Below are positions 21,347-33,538 of a stretch of DNA of 64,000 bases, in pieces. The notes beneath the pieces are model-generated. The model searched no databases and was not told the DNA's origin. It was given only the letters and a program-made list of their open reading frames with translations. Positions within the stretch are counted from its first letter, which is position 1. The number at the start of each line of letters is the position of its first letter. A program made the position numbers and the translations under genes. The DNA is from Terebella lapidaria (taxonomy: Eukaryota > Annelida > Polychaeta > Terebellida > Terebellidae), in NCBI GenBank assembly GCA_949152475.1, contig OX424560.1, positions 17,299,106-17,363,105 on the forward strand. The letters are read 5' to 3'.

Positions 21347-22633
21347 TTTAAAGATGAGTTTACTAATAAACTGGAAACTTATTTATTAGGAAACATCGAC
21401 CTGTAAAGATTTTACCAGATCCAGGGATCAAAAACGAAGGGGAAGGAATCGGGACCTAAGAGGAACGCCGGTATGGACAAAATTCTGGTATATACAAGAG
21501 CCGGTTTCGACACAGTACACTTTACAACAATATTTAATATAACATAGTTATGACATGTAGAGTGTTGTCATGACAAACTTTCAGTATATACAATGCATAG
21601 CAACCATAGTTGCTAGGGACTTTACTTCGGTCCCTGAATGCATCTTCATTCCAAAATTAATCTTGTGGCTTTGAAGTCGAGCGGAACAGTTGTCATCACT
21701 CTGTTCGGGACCAGTCATCCCCACAGAAGATGTCTCAAGTTTCATAAGTCATCAACGGAACCCTAATGTTCAATGTCGAACGCTACAAGGCAAGATAAGG
21801 GCAAGAAAACTGCAGAAAAGGATCATCTGAAGTTTCGGATACAACCGAAGCCGCTGAAAAAACTTTCTGCTGTACCAAACGTTTTCGGTTGATCGAGCTG
21901 AAGAAAAGTCACTTTTAGGGGTTCGACGTGATCGTACATTCTAAATTTACAACAAACTATACATGTGGGGACACCGCATGAAAATGGTCTTTATGGTATA
22001 ACTATAATTATCAACATATTGGAATGAAATATGAAGCCATATCACCAGTTCGCAGTTGCCTTCATTCGTTTGCAATAACTCCTATTCAGCATTTGTATAA
22101 TTGCAATATGCCACTAATAACAATGTATAAATTCCAAATACTACTTCATAATAACGACACTAAATTTCGAGATTAATTGTTATATCAATATCAACCTATT
22201 ACCGTACATATCATAAGATCTGGAAACAGCAGTATTCTTACTGGTTCCTGTGTGAGCAGACAACTTCAGCCTAATTCAATGTCATGATATGTGTGATGAT
22301 CTACACCTCACAAGCAAACTGGGATTGCGATGATGGAAATTAAAGCCCAATGTTGTCCAGGAAGTCCTTGGACCATATCGACTGAGAATACACGAGAGCC
22401 ACAGAACGATCATTATATTACTGCTTTGTATCCCCAAGGTCTCATCCAATTCAGCCTTGTCGCCTTATTCCCAGCTAAGTGTTCCCATTATCACGGGCGT
22501 GCGCTATGAGTCCATTCATTCCTCTCTATTGGCCCAGTTACACGAGAAAACATTCCGTTTTCTGACTGTACACAGCTTCTGCTGGATGCTCAGCAACAGG
22601 TGTCGGTGTGTGCTTGTTCATAATACAATCAAT
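21347..22633. repeat. Junction of type I and type II array DNA
   Basis: Up to 21431 the DNA matches 56689-56774 (type I). From about 22130 it matches 38280-38660 (type II: GTTCCTGTGTGAGCAGAC, then ACTGAGAATACAC). The 700 bp between, with ATCATCTGAAGTTTCGG, has no match in the window and no recognisable content. It may be an insertion or a piece lost from other units. Confidence 0.55.
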
Positions 22634-23154
22634 ATAATTTACGTGGAAATAACATTTCTTACGCAAAAATACGTTTTAGGGTGTAAATAATTTTTTTATG
22701 CGGAAACAACTTTATTTTACACTGAACACCTTTTTATGTGTAAATAACATCATTTCCGTGGAAGTAATGTTATTTACGTGTAAATACCATTATTTACATG
22801 CACAAAGCATTATTTTCCTCTGACGTGTGTGAGATACTAACCAAATACTGCCTAAACGTGGTTGTATCTTTCTCTTGGACGATGGGGGAAAATAACGTTA
22901 TTTCCACGCATTTTCTTTCAACATGAAAAATATAAATTGCGTGTAAATAATGTGATTTACACTAAAAAAACATTATTTTCTTCTGTCGTTTGTGAGATAT
23001 TAACCAAATACTGCCGAATAACGTGAATAACGCTATTTCCAGGTTAAAAAAAACTTCATTTACGCAGAAAAAACGTTGCTTACCCATAAATAACTTTGTT
23101 TTGGTGAAAACAACATTATTTACATGAAAATTACGTTATTTCTTCACAAATTAT
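22634..23154. mobile_element. 521-bp MITE-like element made of AATAACGTTATT motifs
   Basis: A 6-bp duplication ATCAAT (22628-22633 and 23155-23160) encloses imperfect inverted ends: ATAATTTACGTGGAAATAAC against ATAATTTGTGAAGAAATAAC. The interior is a degenerate array of half-palindromes such as GTGTAAATAACATTATTTAC, with one longer internal doubling (around 22800-22860 and 22965-23020, sharing AACCAAATACTGCC). It is noncoding. In design it resembles the element at 20580-21338 but differs in sequence and in duplication length. Confidence 0.72.
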
Positions 23155-23160
23155 ATCAAT

Positions 23161-26100
23161 GATGAACATGTCAAGATAACTCCGAAACATAAATAAGTTT
23201 TTTCGTAGTGCCACTTATAAGTGTCACTTATTAGCCACTCTAATTGTACCTCATAGACTGTCATTATTCATCAGTACAGTACGTCATCAATTCCTTGCTA
23301 GTTGACAAATTTGTGTTACTCTTTACATTTTTGCGCTTCACTGACTCCAGCATGAATCAAAAGTCAATATTATATTTAACAACAAAATAAGCTAGCAAGA
23401 AGCCTCGAATCCATTCTCCAATAAATTAAATAAACAAACACATCGAAACTCAATATGCTAAGCATATCAACAACATGGGTTTGCAAAACATCTGTGAGTG
23501 TATCCCCGAACATCATCCAATAAACAAGCACTAAAAGACACACCATAGGTGCAAAATCTAATATATTCATGTTATATATATTACTAATGAGAGGATGTCT
23601 GCGTTGTACGTGATGGTATACGCATCATTGGTGAGTGACAGTTGGTACTCCAATCTGCCAAGTAGTAAGAATTACAGAACCAAAATATTATCCCCATAAA
23701 GTATACACCTATACGTTCCGAAGCTGTTACTCTACATTGCTATGTCTCAAGATACATATGCCGCCAGTTCTTGAATATTGATTCAAACTGGGCTCTAAGT
23801 GTCCTAAAAGTTGATTGCAACCAGATGAAAACTTACGTTTTGTCGCCAGACTCGGCAAAATAATTAAGCAACTGAGAGCAGTGTGAAAGGCACATGCCTA
23901 TAATTTGTAACAGACTGGACAGCTGCGGGCAGTCACGATAACGAGGTAGAGCATTGTTGTTAGGTGAAAATTAATCAGATGTAGCATAGCGACTGCAAGA
24001 AAAGTAGACAAATATGTTAAAGTGGCACAATCTGTCTGAGGCTCTCTGCGACAAGAACGACAAAAACGTTGTCCAAATTGGATACTGAAAGTCCATGTCC
24101 GTGCAGAGATGCTTGCAGTTTCCATGAAAGAATAAAAAGTTCGTGGTTCTGTGATCAAATTTCATCTACATACGCATGAATTACGTCACATGATGGGTGT
24201 AACTATCGATCTATTACCGCCAATACAGCCAAATTTTGATGATTCCAATAACAAACATACAACATTTTGCAATAAAAACAAAGCCCGACCAATTACTTTA
24301 TCAAAAGACACACTGGCGTGGGTGTTTCATTTCATTCCCATTTGTTTTTTCTTTCAGATAGAACAGTAAAGAGGACGTGAAGATTAAACAGTATTAACTA
24401 CTTGATTGGCGGCCGTGTAATTATATTGTATGCGTTAATTATCCCTAAAAAAAAGCCCTATTATATGTTTTTCATAAAATCATTGCTTTCCAATGAACAC
24501 TAAATATCCACTTCAATTAAGGCAAAAAATGGCTTCAGCCATCACATTGGACATGGAAACCATGGAATATGCCAGGCACGTGTTTAGCAACTGGCCACTC
24601 TGGAAGAAAAACTATGTAGTCAAGTTAATTGCATCTGACAATATCGGGTCCTATCTCAACTTAGTGCGCCAGTCAAGGACTTTGAGTGTACTCAATGTTA
24701 ATGAAATACTGCACAGCCAATGAACTTTCCTCCCTGGCGCATACACAAACGTATTGAACTGGATGTACCTTCTTGGCTTTGGATGCCTTCATATAATGTG
24801 TGATGCATTGAACGGCAAAGTGTTCCATACCCAGTGTGATCACATTCAACATTAATCATGGAATGATGGTTTTCTATGATCCCTGTGCTCTCATTGTCTT
24901 CCCGTCAGACATTACACAATAATATTGCAATGTGTCATATAGTCAGTAATAATGATGTTACACATGTAATATCATGATGCTTATCACTGTACACCACTGA
25001 TTTTACCCTCTCACATAATATGTATATATTACTTGCCTCGTCGAGAACGCCTGGAGTTGATCTAACATAGAATTAATTTTCATATCTTACCTCTATTTGT
25101 GAAGTGCAATTTGCAATAGTACATGTATGACATAGTATTGTAAATTACAATAGTATGGCATTTAGTATAAAATATTATACCTTATCATCATATAGTGGGC
25201 TATGATTTGACCCGGAACAGACGAATTTCACTTGCGCACTATTGAATTGGGTATATTATTGTTAAAATCTGGGATAATTGTAGATTTGTTACTCAGTTGT
25301 TACTCAGTCAAGCGAAAGAATTGCGTGGCGTGATCCATGAAAAGATAAAATTTTTGTTTGAAATCGGAATTCAAGGATTCTTACAGCATTATCCAAACAT
25401 TTATACGAAGGCCAACTGCTCCAAGTTATCTGGCACCAAATACAGATAGATTATTATCAAAAGTGGCTGTGATCCCAAAACATTTTATCACATGGTAATG
25501 CTAGACAATGGATAATTACCAAAATTGAAGATTATCATGAAGAAAATAAACGATTGTTGCTTCGCCAGAAGAATAAAGAAATTGACATGTTCAAATATCA
25601 TTACATAGCATGAATATTATTATCTAAAACAAAGCACAATTGTATTTTTGTTAAGATGATTGAAAGTACTGACAGTGTGTTTTGACGCTGTGTAGATGCC
25701 GTGGTGGGAAACACAACAGCCAGATGAGTTTAATACTGATATTATGTGCATATTTTTTATGTAGTAATATTTATTTCTGACATACATGTTTGTTTGTTCA
25801 CATTTTCACGTCAACTGTGGGTAAAGTGTTTGGCACCCTAGAATAAAAATATAACTGGAAACACAGTGTACAAATGATGTCTTTCATGTAGACTCCTTAT
25901 GTGAAAATAATTCCACCTACATGTAAGACACTTCAGAACCACTTATACCCTTCAAATCATATTCCGAAGATTGCCCAAAATCCCTTGACGGTGTTTGTAG
26001 TGAAGTCCTTCAGATGAGTTTGGAACTCGTTTCAGGCTTTCTGCTTCGTTTACCTTGATGACATTAGCATTGTGGAAACTACATTTGTTGATAAACCTCA

Positions 26101-27335
26101 CGGGTTGGTTTGTTCCCTCGATGCTGGTATTTACTTTAAGCTATACCTCTACACTAGTGTCTTCGAGGGCATAATTGCGATCACAAGAAGATTGGAGAAG
26201 TACTTTGTTTGATATGTGGTGCTGTTATCTCAAAACATACATCTTGAGAAATTTGTCATATAGGCTTCTGTGGTTCATAGTTACATGTCTTTCTACAGCA
26301 GGAAACCTTGTACTAATTGAGTGTTGTTTTCATCCAATAATTGCGTTTGGATAACAACATTTGATGACATTGATTACTTTTTTTCGAAACTTCGTTTTGT
26401 GATTTCTGGGTGCCTTCATACAAAGATTGTCTTAACTTTTGAACACAATTTGATATTGCACTCCTTTGCTCACGTGCCTAATCATCGGAACACATATATA
26501 ACATTGTATGTTTTCTAATAAATCAACACAGTCTGGTTCAGTTTATGGGTGAAAATATATCACATGCCACCAGAACATTGCCAAAATTACGGTACTAATA
26601 TTCCACTTCTATCGTTTCCTTAAGGCGATAGGTACGTGTGATCAGGCGATAAATTCTCGACCAGGTAAATGTATTTCCCTGCATGATGATCAAAACAAGG
26701 ACCAAGCATTTAGACGGATTCATAAATATGTACATTTTTTAATTACTTTGTAGTTCGGCCCTAAACATAGGACCATCACAGTAACGTTTTCAAGTGGTGT
26801 TATAATGATATATTATCGTGTTAAAATCAGCCATAACCATAACCAGTCATCTGGATACCATTATATCAATGAATACTCGAAAAATGCACTGTCACGGTTC
26901 TCACGAGCATAATGTATTAGCCTTTCGATTTGCAATTTTAATATGAATTCAATTAATATGAATTTTCACATTGCACATAAATTACCTGGAACAGCCTCGA
27001 GAGAAAAATGACATGTTCTGCAGATCAATAATGCTCGTGACCTATTATTGATTAGTATAACCTGTTATTGATTATATGATTAGTTTGTGTATGTAATATA
27101 TATCTGTAATATGTTGATTCAGGGTTGCTCTTTTCATCAAGTTTACTATCATGCTATTTCGAGATTCGATAATCTTCAACCCTTACCACTTAACACAATC
27201 GCAAAAGAATCCACAACATTCGCTGCATCAATTTTGGTGTCAGTTTTGCTGTCGATAATTCTCATGGACCTTAGGTTCGGCAATAGGTCAATTCTGATCA
27301 ATGATGGCATGAAAATGAGGTTATGAATATCCTAT
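23161..27335. repeat. Type II array unit, copy 1
   Basis: Has the landmark TTGAATATTGAT (about 23772), then a block with TTGGACATGGAAACCATGG (24549) shared with 28890, 34050 and 40070, then CAGTTTATGGGTGAAA (about 26538). A 76-codon plus-strand frame at 24493-24723 is interrupted in the copy near 28870-28970, so it is not called a gene. Around 25200-25800 is AT-rich DNA with no features recognised. Confidence 0.7.
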
Positions 27336-30300
27336 AAGTTGTAATTGATATTCATATGTCATCTATTCGCCACTGATTGAAAAAGCTGAGTTACCATTTA
27401 CATCCTTGTGCTCCATTGATTTTGACATGGATGAAATCATGGATTTCAATAAACAACGATCATAAACACACAACATCAGTGTGAAAAGCTGATATAAATA
27501 TAAGCATACGATAAATCATACTAACGAGATAGCGTCTGTGTTGTACCTGATGTTGTTCAGACTATTGGGGGTGGCAGATGGTGCTCCAATCTGCCAACTA
27601 GGAAGTACTAAAGAACCAAAATATTCCGCCAAAAGCAATACTTGAATGTGCCAAAGCTATTACTGTAGAGATGTCCGTGTACATTGCTATGTCTCGAGAG
27701 ACATAAACTATCAGTGTCTTGAATATTGATCCATGGTGTGTCCTACGTGACCTCAAAGCTGAATGCAAGGAGAAAAAAATTACCTTTTTCTCAACAGTCT
27801 CGAAATAATCACGTAACCGAAAGTAATTTGCAACACGCTGGACAGATGTGAACAGCGATAGTGAGGAGGATAATTCATCAGATGTAAACATAAAAACACA
27901 TACGAGAAAAGTGCAAACCGATGTGGAGAAAAACATGTTAATGTTTAAGACTCCCTGTGTGATTATTGTGCATAATTTGACACCAAAATCTCGTTCCCAA
28001 GCTGTTGTAACTGCAAAAATTAACTGTACTGGTTTCATCAGAAACTGCAGAAAATTACTGCAGAGGTTATCAGTATCTGCCAAACGATAGACTCAAATAT
28101 CACTAGCACACCAACAAACATGTCCAAGTTGTTTGCAAGAACTCCAACATCACAAAGGAGAAAGTGATCGCAATCTTAGGATGATGGGATTCTGCTACTC
28201 CTCGGATTCTCGAAAACATTCGATGTTCTATCTTTCTGTGTTCATGTCCTGTCGAATGGAACAGGGTGCTGAAATCTATCAAAAATTGTGATGATCACTG
28301 TAATTCGAGCACCTACTGTTGGGTGCACTCGAGATTCTCCATCATGCAATAGTTCATCGTGATGGCAGGTCCAACATATAAATGGATCAAGTTTAGCTGG
28401 TCCTGTAACATTTGTGGGGTTCAATATTCAGTACAGTCATTCGAAACGAATCAAATGTGACAGATTCCCTGGAAGTTTTGTTTTCAGGGTAGACTCTACA
28501 ATGTGATTCCAACAGGTTGTTACAACAAAAGTAGATGCATATGTTGCCATGCCAGGATAAGTACTGGATCTTCAGTGTGATTTTAACTGCAAGTGAAAAA
28601 AGAAAAATTACGTCTAAAGAATAAATCTTCCATTGGTTTGTTTTCGACGTTTACCAACACACACATGAATTAGGTCGCATGATTATAATCACTTATATCA
28701 ATGCCCGTTTAATTTCAGACTGACCAGTAAGGATAATGTGAATATTAGAAAGGAATGGCCACTTCATTGGGCAAGTGTATATTTAGAATGTATGTGTTCA
28801 ATATCGTTGATTGATATGATATTCGTCACAACATTGGTTTCTAATGGACATTATGTCCTGTTTAATAACGGCAAAATAATTGCTTTAGCCATCACGTTGG
28901 ACATGGAAACCATGGAATATGCCTGGAACGTGTATACCAACCAGCCACTTTACAAGATGAATATGTAGTCAAGTTAATCGCATCTGACAATATAGGGTCT
29001 TACATTGTATCTCAACTTAGCCTGCCAATCAAGGACTCTCGAGTGTACTCAATATTGATGAAATATTGCACAGCCAATGAACTTTCCTTTTTGGTGCACA
29101 GACACACACGTATTGAACTTGATGTACCTTCTCTGCGTGGACGTCTTATTATGCTGTGCGATGCAATGAACTGCAAAGTGTTCCATACCCAGTGTGATCA
29201 TATTCAACAATAATTACGGAATGATGGTTTTTTATGGTGCACATAATCTCATTGCAACCATATTGCAATCTGTCATACACTAAATAATAATTATGTTGAT
29301 GTGATGCTTATCAAGTGCATCACTATCAAACAATACGTATAATAACTTCCACAGGGTGAACGCCTTATTTTTATAAAAAAAAGTAGAAAAGTTTTTATAT
29401 CATACTTTTACTTGTAAACTGCAAGTCGCAATAGTTTGACATAGTATTGTAAATTGCAACAATAGATAGAGTACGAAAGAGTGTAGATTATTGTCATATA
29501 GTGTGCTAAGATTTCATACGGCATAGTGGATTTTAAATCAAAACAATTATTGACTGTGATATATTCTTGATAAAACCTAATGTACATGCTATCAGTGTGT
29601 AGATGCTATGACTGGGAACATGACAGCCTGATGAATTTATTACTGATATATAATGCACATTTCTGATATACATTACTTGTTTACAGTTTCATGTCAACTA
29701 TAAACAAAATGCTTGACATCCCAAGATAAAGATATGAATGAACACATCATACAAATGATGTCTTTTATGTGATGTCCTTAGGCGAATGAATCCCACCTAA
29801 GACACTTCAAACCAATTCATACTCTTCAAATCACATTACTCTTTTTTACACCAAACCTTGTCCAAAATCTCTTGGCGGTGTATTAACTGCCACAGGGTGA
29901 ACGTTTGGAGTTGACCTATCACAGGAACAGTTTTTATAGTTTGACATAGAATTGTAAATTGCAACAATAGATAGAGTATGAAAGAGTATAGATTATTGTC
30001 ATACAGTATGCAACGATTTCATACGGCAAAGTGGATTTCAAATCAAAACAATTATTGACTGTGATTTATACATGATAAAACCGAACGTACATGCTATTAG
30101 TGTGAAGATGCTATGACCGGAAACATGACGGCCTGATGAATTTATTACTGATATATAATGCACATATGTAGCATTTGGAGTTTCTGATATACATTATTTG
30201 TTTACAGTTTCATGTCAACTATAAGCAACATGTTTGACATCCCAAGATGAAGATATGAATGAACACATCATACAAATGATGTCTTCTATGCGATGTCCTT

Positions 30301-32121
30301 AGGCAAATGAATCCCACCTAGGACACTTCAAACCAACTCATACCCTTCAAATCACATTACTCTTTTTTACATTAAACCTTGTCCAAAATCCCTTGGCGGT
30401 GTTTACAGTATAGACAAGCCCTTCAGATGAGCCGGGAACTCATTTCAAGCTTCCCACTTCGCCCATTATGATCGTGTAGATGACGTTAACATTGTGGAAA
30501 AGTACATTTATTGATAAAGCTCTCTGATTTATTCTCTCGACTGTGATATTTATGTTGTGTTCTAACCCTACAATAATCTCATGGATGGCATAATTTTGTT
30601 CACAAGGAGGATAGAGAAGTTTTTTGTTGCTGTTCTTATCTTAATACACACTGGAGAAATGTGTGCGCATCCAGGGGAACAGAATGCGGTGATCCATAGT
30701 GAAATGGTACTGCCAAAACTGCAGGAAACCTTGTACCTACAAGTATTGTTGTTTCCCAATGATGGTTTTGAATCGTTACTTTGGATGACACGATTGGTTT
30801 CTTTCCTTGGGACTTTGACTTCTAAATACCTTTACTTCTGAACACAGGTCGATATTGCACTCCAATGCTTTGAAAATATTTATCTCAGTACCATAGCACC
30901 TAAATACCGCTTATCTAAATATCTGGACACATAAAAAACATTTAAGAGATCAACAAAGTTTGGGTCAGTTTACGGGTGAAGGCATATTACATGCCGCCAA
31001 AACATTGCCAAAATACCTGTATTGACATTCCACATAAAACATTTTTTCAGGTAAGCAGGTGCGTGTGATTTAGTGATCCTTTCGTGATCAGGTATACAAA
31101 TTTCCCTGCACAGTGATCATTACAAAGATCAATCGTATAGAAGGATTTACAAAAATATAAACTTTTTGTAATCATACATAGATTAGGCCTCAAACCTAGT
31201 ATCTAGACAATAACGTTTTCATGGTGTGTTAATGAAGTATTATCATGGTAAAATTGCATGACAGCCAAACAGCAGTCTAGATAACAACAACAATACACAA
31301 TACATGCCGTCTCATGGTCCCCACGATCATGATGTGTGAAACCCTCGATTTATGATACTGCGAACAATCCGATATCACATAAGATCAATACAACTGATAT
31401 TATGTAAATTGTCCTGATTCCCACATTCTACATTGCACGCAACATACACACAACAATCTAAAAAGACAACATATATGTTCTGCTAATTATCAATGCTCAT
31501 GACCTAATAATGAAATTAGTGTATATATATTAGGGAATATATTGATTCATGATTTGTTCAATAAGCAATACACTGTCATGCTATTCATGAAATCGATAAT
31601 TTTTAACCCAGAGCACTTAACACAATTGCAAATAAAAATGCAACATATGCTGCATCAATTTTGATGTCAGTTGTGTTGTTGATAACTATCATGGACCTTT
31701 TGAATCTAGTCAATGCATCATCTTTTTTGGGGCCCTATCAACTGTCTTCATACGAGGTTGTTCATAATAAAGTCTTCGTATTTTGAGAAAGGAATTGATT
31801 TTGGACATTTACATCTTCTTCACACTTATATAACAGCTGAATTATTTTTCGTTCCATTCAAAGTCTCTTGAAGCAAACCAAAAAACGTACATGCTGATGA
31901 TAATAACGCCATTGTTCATGCAAAGGCGTTATTTATCTCGGGTGTACTGGCGCTGGTAGATTTCGAGTTTTGTATGTATAACAACAGCTTCGGACAGCAA
32001 AATGCCTCTGAGTTACTCCCTGAATAGTATTCGATTAAAAAAACACCATAAACAAACAGCAGTAGTGTAAAAGCTGATGTAACTATATGCAATTGGGATT
32101 TAGATCTAATGAGCTGACATC
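27336..32121. repeat. Type II array unit, copy 2
   Basis: Same order as the previous unit, with an internal tandem duplication (29345-30410). A 161-codon minus-strand frame at 27598-28083 and an overlapping plus-strand frame are not kept in the matching unit near 23650-24160, so I treat them as chance. No family was recognised. Confidence 0.7.
29345..30410 (+). repeat. Tandem duplication, about 0.5 kb, inside type II copy 2
   Basis: Two direct copies, about 29345-29885 and 29886-30410, both begin with CACAGGGTGAACG and both contain ATTTATTACTGATATATAATG and GATGTCCTTAGGC. Offset falls from 543 to about 510 along the length because of small gaps. Similarity is roughly 90 percent, so it is older than the 2433-bp doubling. 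Confidence 0.8.
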
Positions 32122-32126
32122 TGTGT

Positions 32127-33533
32127 CACAGGGCGTAATCAGTCAGCCGATACTGTGGGGAGAAACGGCTGATTCCCGCAGTTTTGTCTAATTCAACGCT
32201 GGTTCTGTGTGAATACATGCATGATGGCCGACATGTAAGATAGCATCCGCGAGAAATGAGGCTGTATTGTGGTCGATGATAAGTAATGAACCTAACAATT
32301 ATGTCTATTATTTGCGTAAAAAAGTACTCTTTACAAATAAGTTGACATGAAGTGAGAAATATGTAACATATCATTACAATAGTGTTCACAATTCGGCGTG
32401 GTGGAATAGGTCACAAAAGAAATGCACTTTGATTGAACAAAAGCTGTTCATGGTGCAATTATCTGATAGAACAAACAATATGTAATGGAACTTAAATCTG
32501 TTAGGTGTTGGCATAACAAATGCTCACAGTGGCTAGTTAATCTGCATATTAGAGATGCTCCGCCGGTTCTGGGTGTTGATAACGCCGTTTCTATGAGAGT
32601 TTACGAATATAAAGAGCTGGCAATTACATCTATTTCGTGATGGGAAAACTTGAAAAGCATGACTATGTTGACTATACTTTATATAAGTATAGTCCGAAAC
32701 GGCAGGTACACAGATCATTTAAATGGATACGACCTGCATAACAAATAATTAGACATTATTGGTAATTTTTGGAAACACAATTGTATCCCGGCATTATTAC
32801 TCTATATCTGTATAATACCCCTGCATGTAGATTGCAAAAGCTGGACGGAAAAAGGACATCCATTTCATGATAAATTGTTTCGTCCATTATGTTCCTGAAA
32901 GTCGATTACTATAGCTACCATCCAGTCACTATGCCCTCGAAAACTGAAGTGATATATCTACATGTATTAGAAATGTGTTGCGTCTCATATGCCTACCTAA
33001 TGAAATTCATTTCATCACTCATAATCTAGGTGTACATGGTGGTCATGAATGATTCGATCATTTGACTTGAGTTCAAAGTTCGAATAGAACCAGCGTTGCC
33101 ATTACAAAGAACCGGTGTTGACATGAAAAACCTTTGATTTCTTCAGTTTTCGAGCTCACACTTGCCGATCATTTCTGACGTTTACTATCATATAGTCGGC
33201 ATACGAACGAATCACGAACCTACATATTGCTCCCCAAAATATCGTCAACATTTCGACACAGTTGTCAAAACTTTAAGAGATATTGAAAAGTTTGTTCCTG
33301 AAAAACGATGAAACGCGTATATTTATCACCCGTAAGTTCGTATGAATCATTATTGCTACACATTCCAACTAAGAGAACACTCCATTAGCTAACATATATC
33401 TTTTCACGTTGACTTTTGACAGTTATTATCGTGTGTATGACAGCTTTGACAAATTTTACTCACATAACCAGCTAGTTTTCTCACAGAACGGGTGTTTACT
33501 CACATTACTACGGCTGACTGATCACGCCCTGTG
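32127..33533. mobile_element. 1.4-kb TIR element with 5-bp target duplication
   Basis: Inverted ends of 23 bp, CACAGGGCGTAATCAGTCAG at the left and the inverse with one mismatch at 33511-33533, are flanked by TGTGT (32122-32126, 33534-33538). Related units near 27535 and 23600 show the junction without the insert (GTCTGTGTTGTACC). Internally I find only short frames, so it is non-autonomous. A start of CAC with five duplicated bases recalls Transib, but the ends do not match its consensus and the target is low-complexity, so superfamily is left open. Confidence 0.82.
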
Positions 33534-33538
33534 TGTGT

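Noticed and set aside
24493-24723. 76-codon frame with LDMETMEYARHV as a possible gene of type II units
   Set aside because: It is broken in the copies near 28870, 34040 and 40060, and no similarity to a known protein is seen.
27598-28083. Minus-strand frame of 161 codons with hydrophobic stretches, and an overlapping plus-strand frame of 80 codons
   Set aside because: The matching type II unit near 23650-24160 does not keep either frame, no family is recognised, and two overlapping antisense frames argue for chance.
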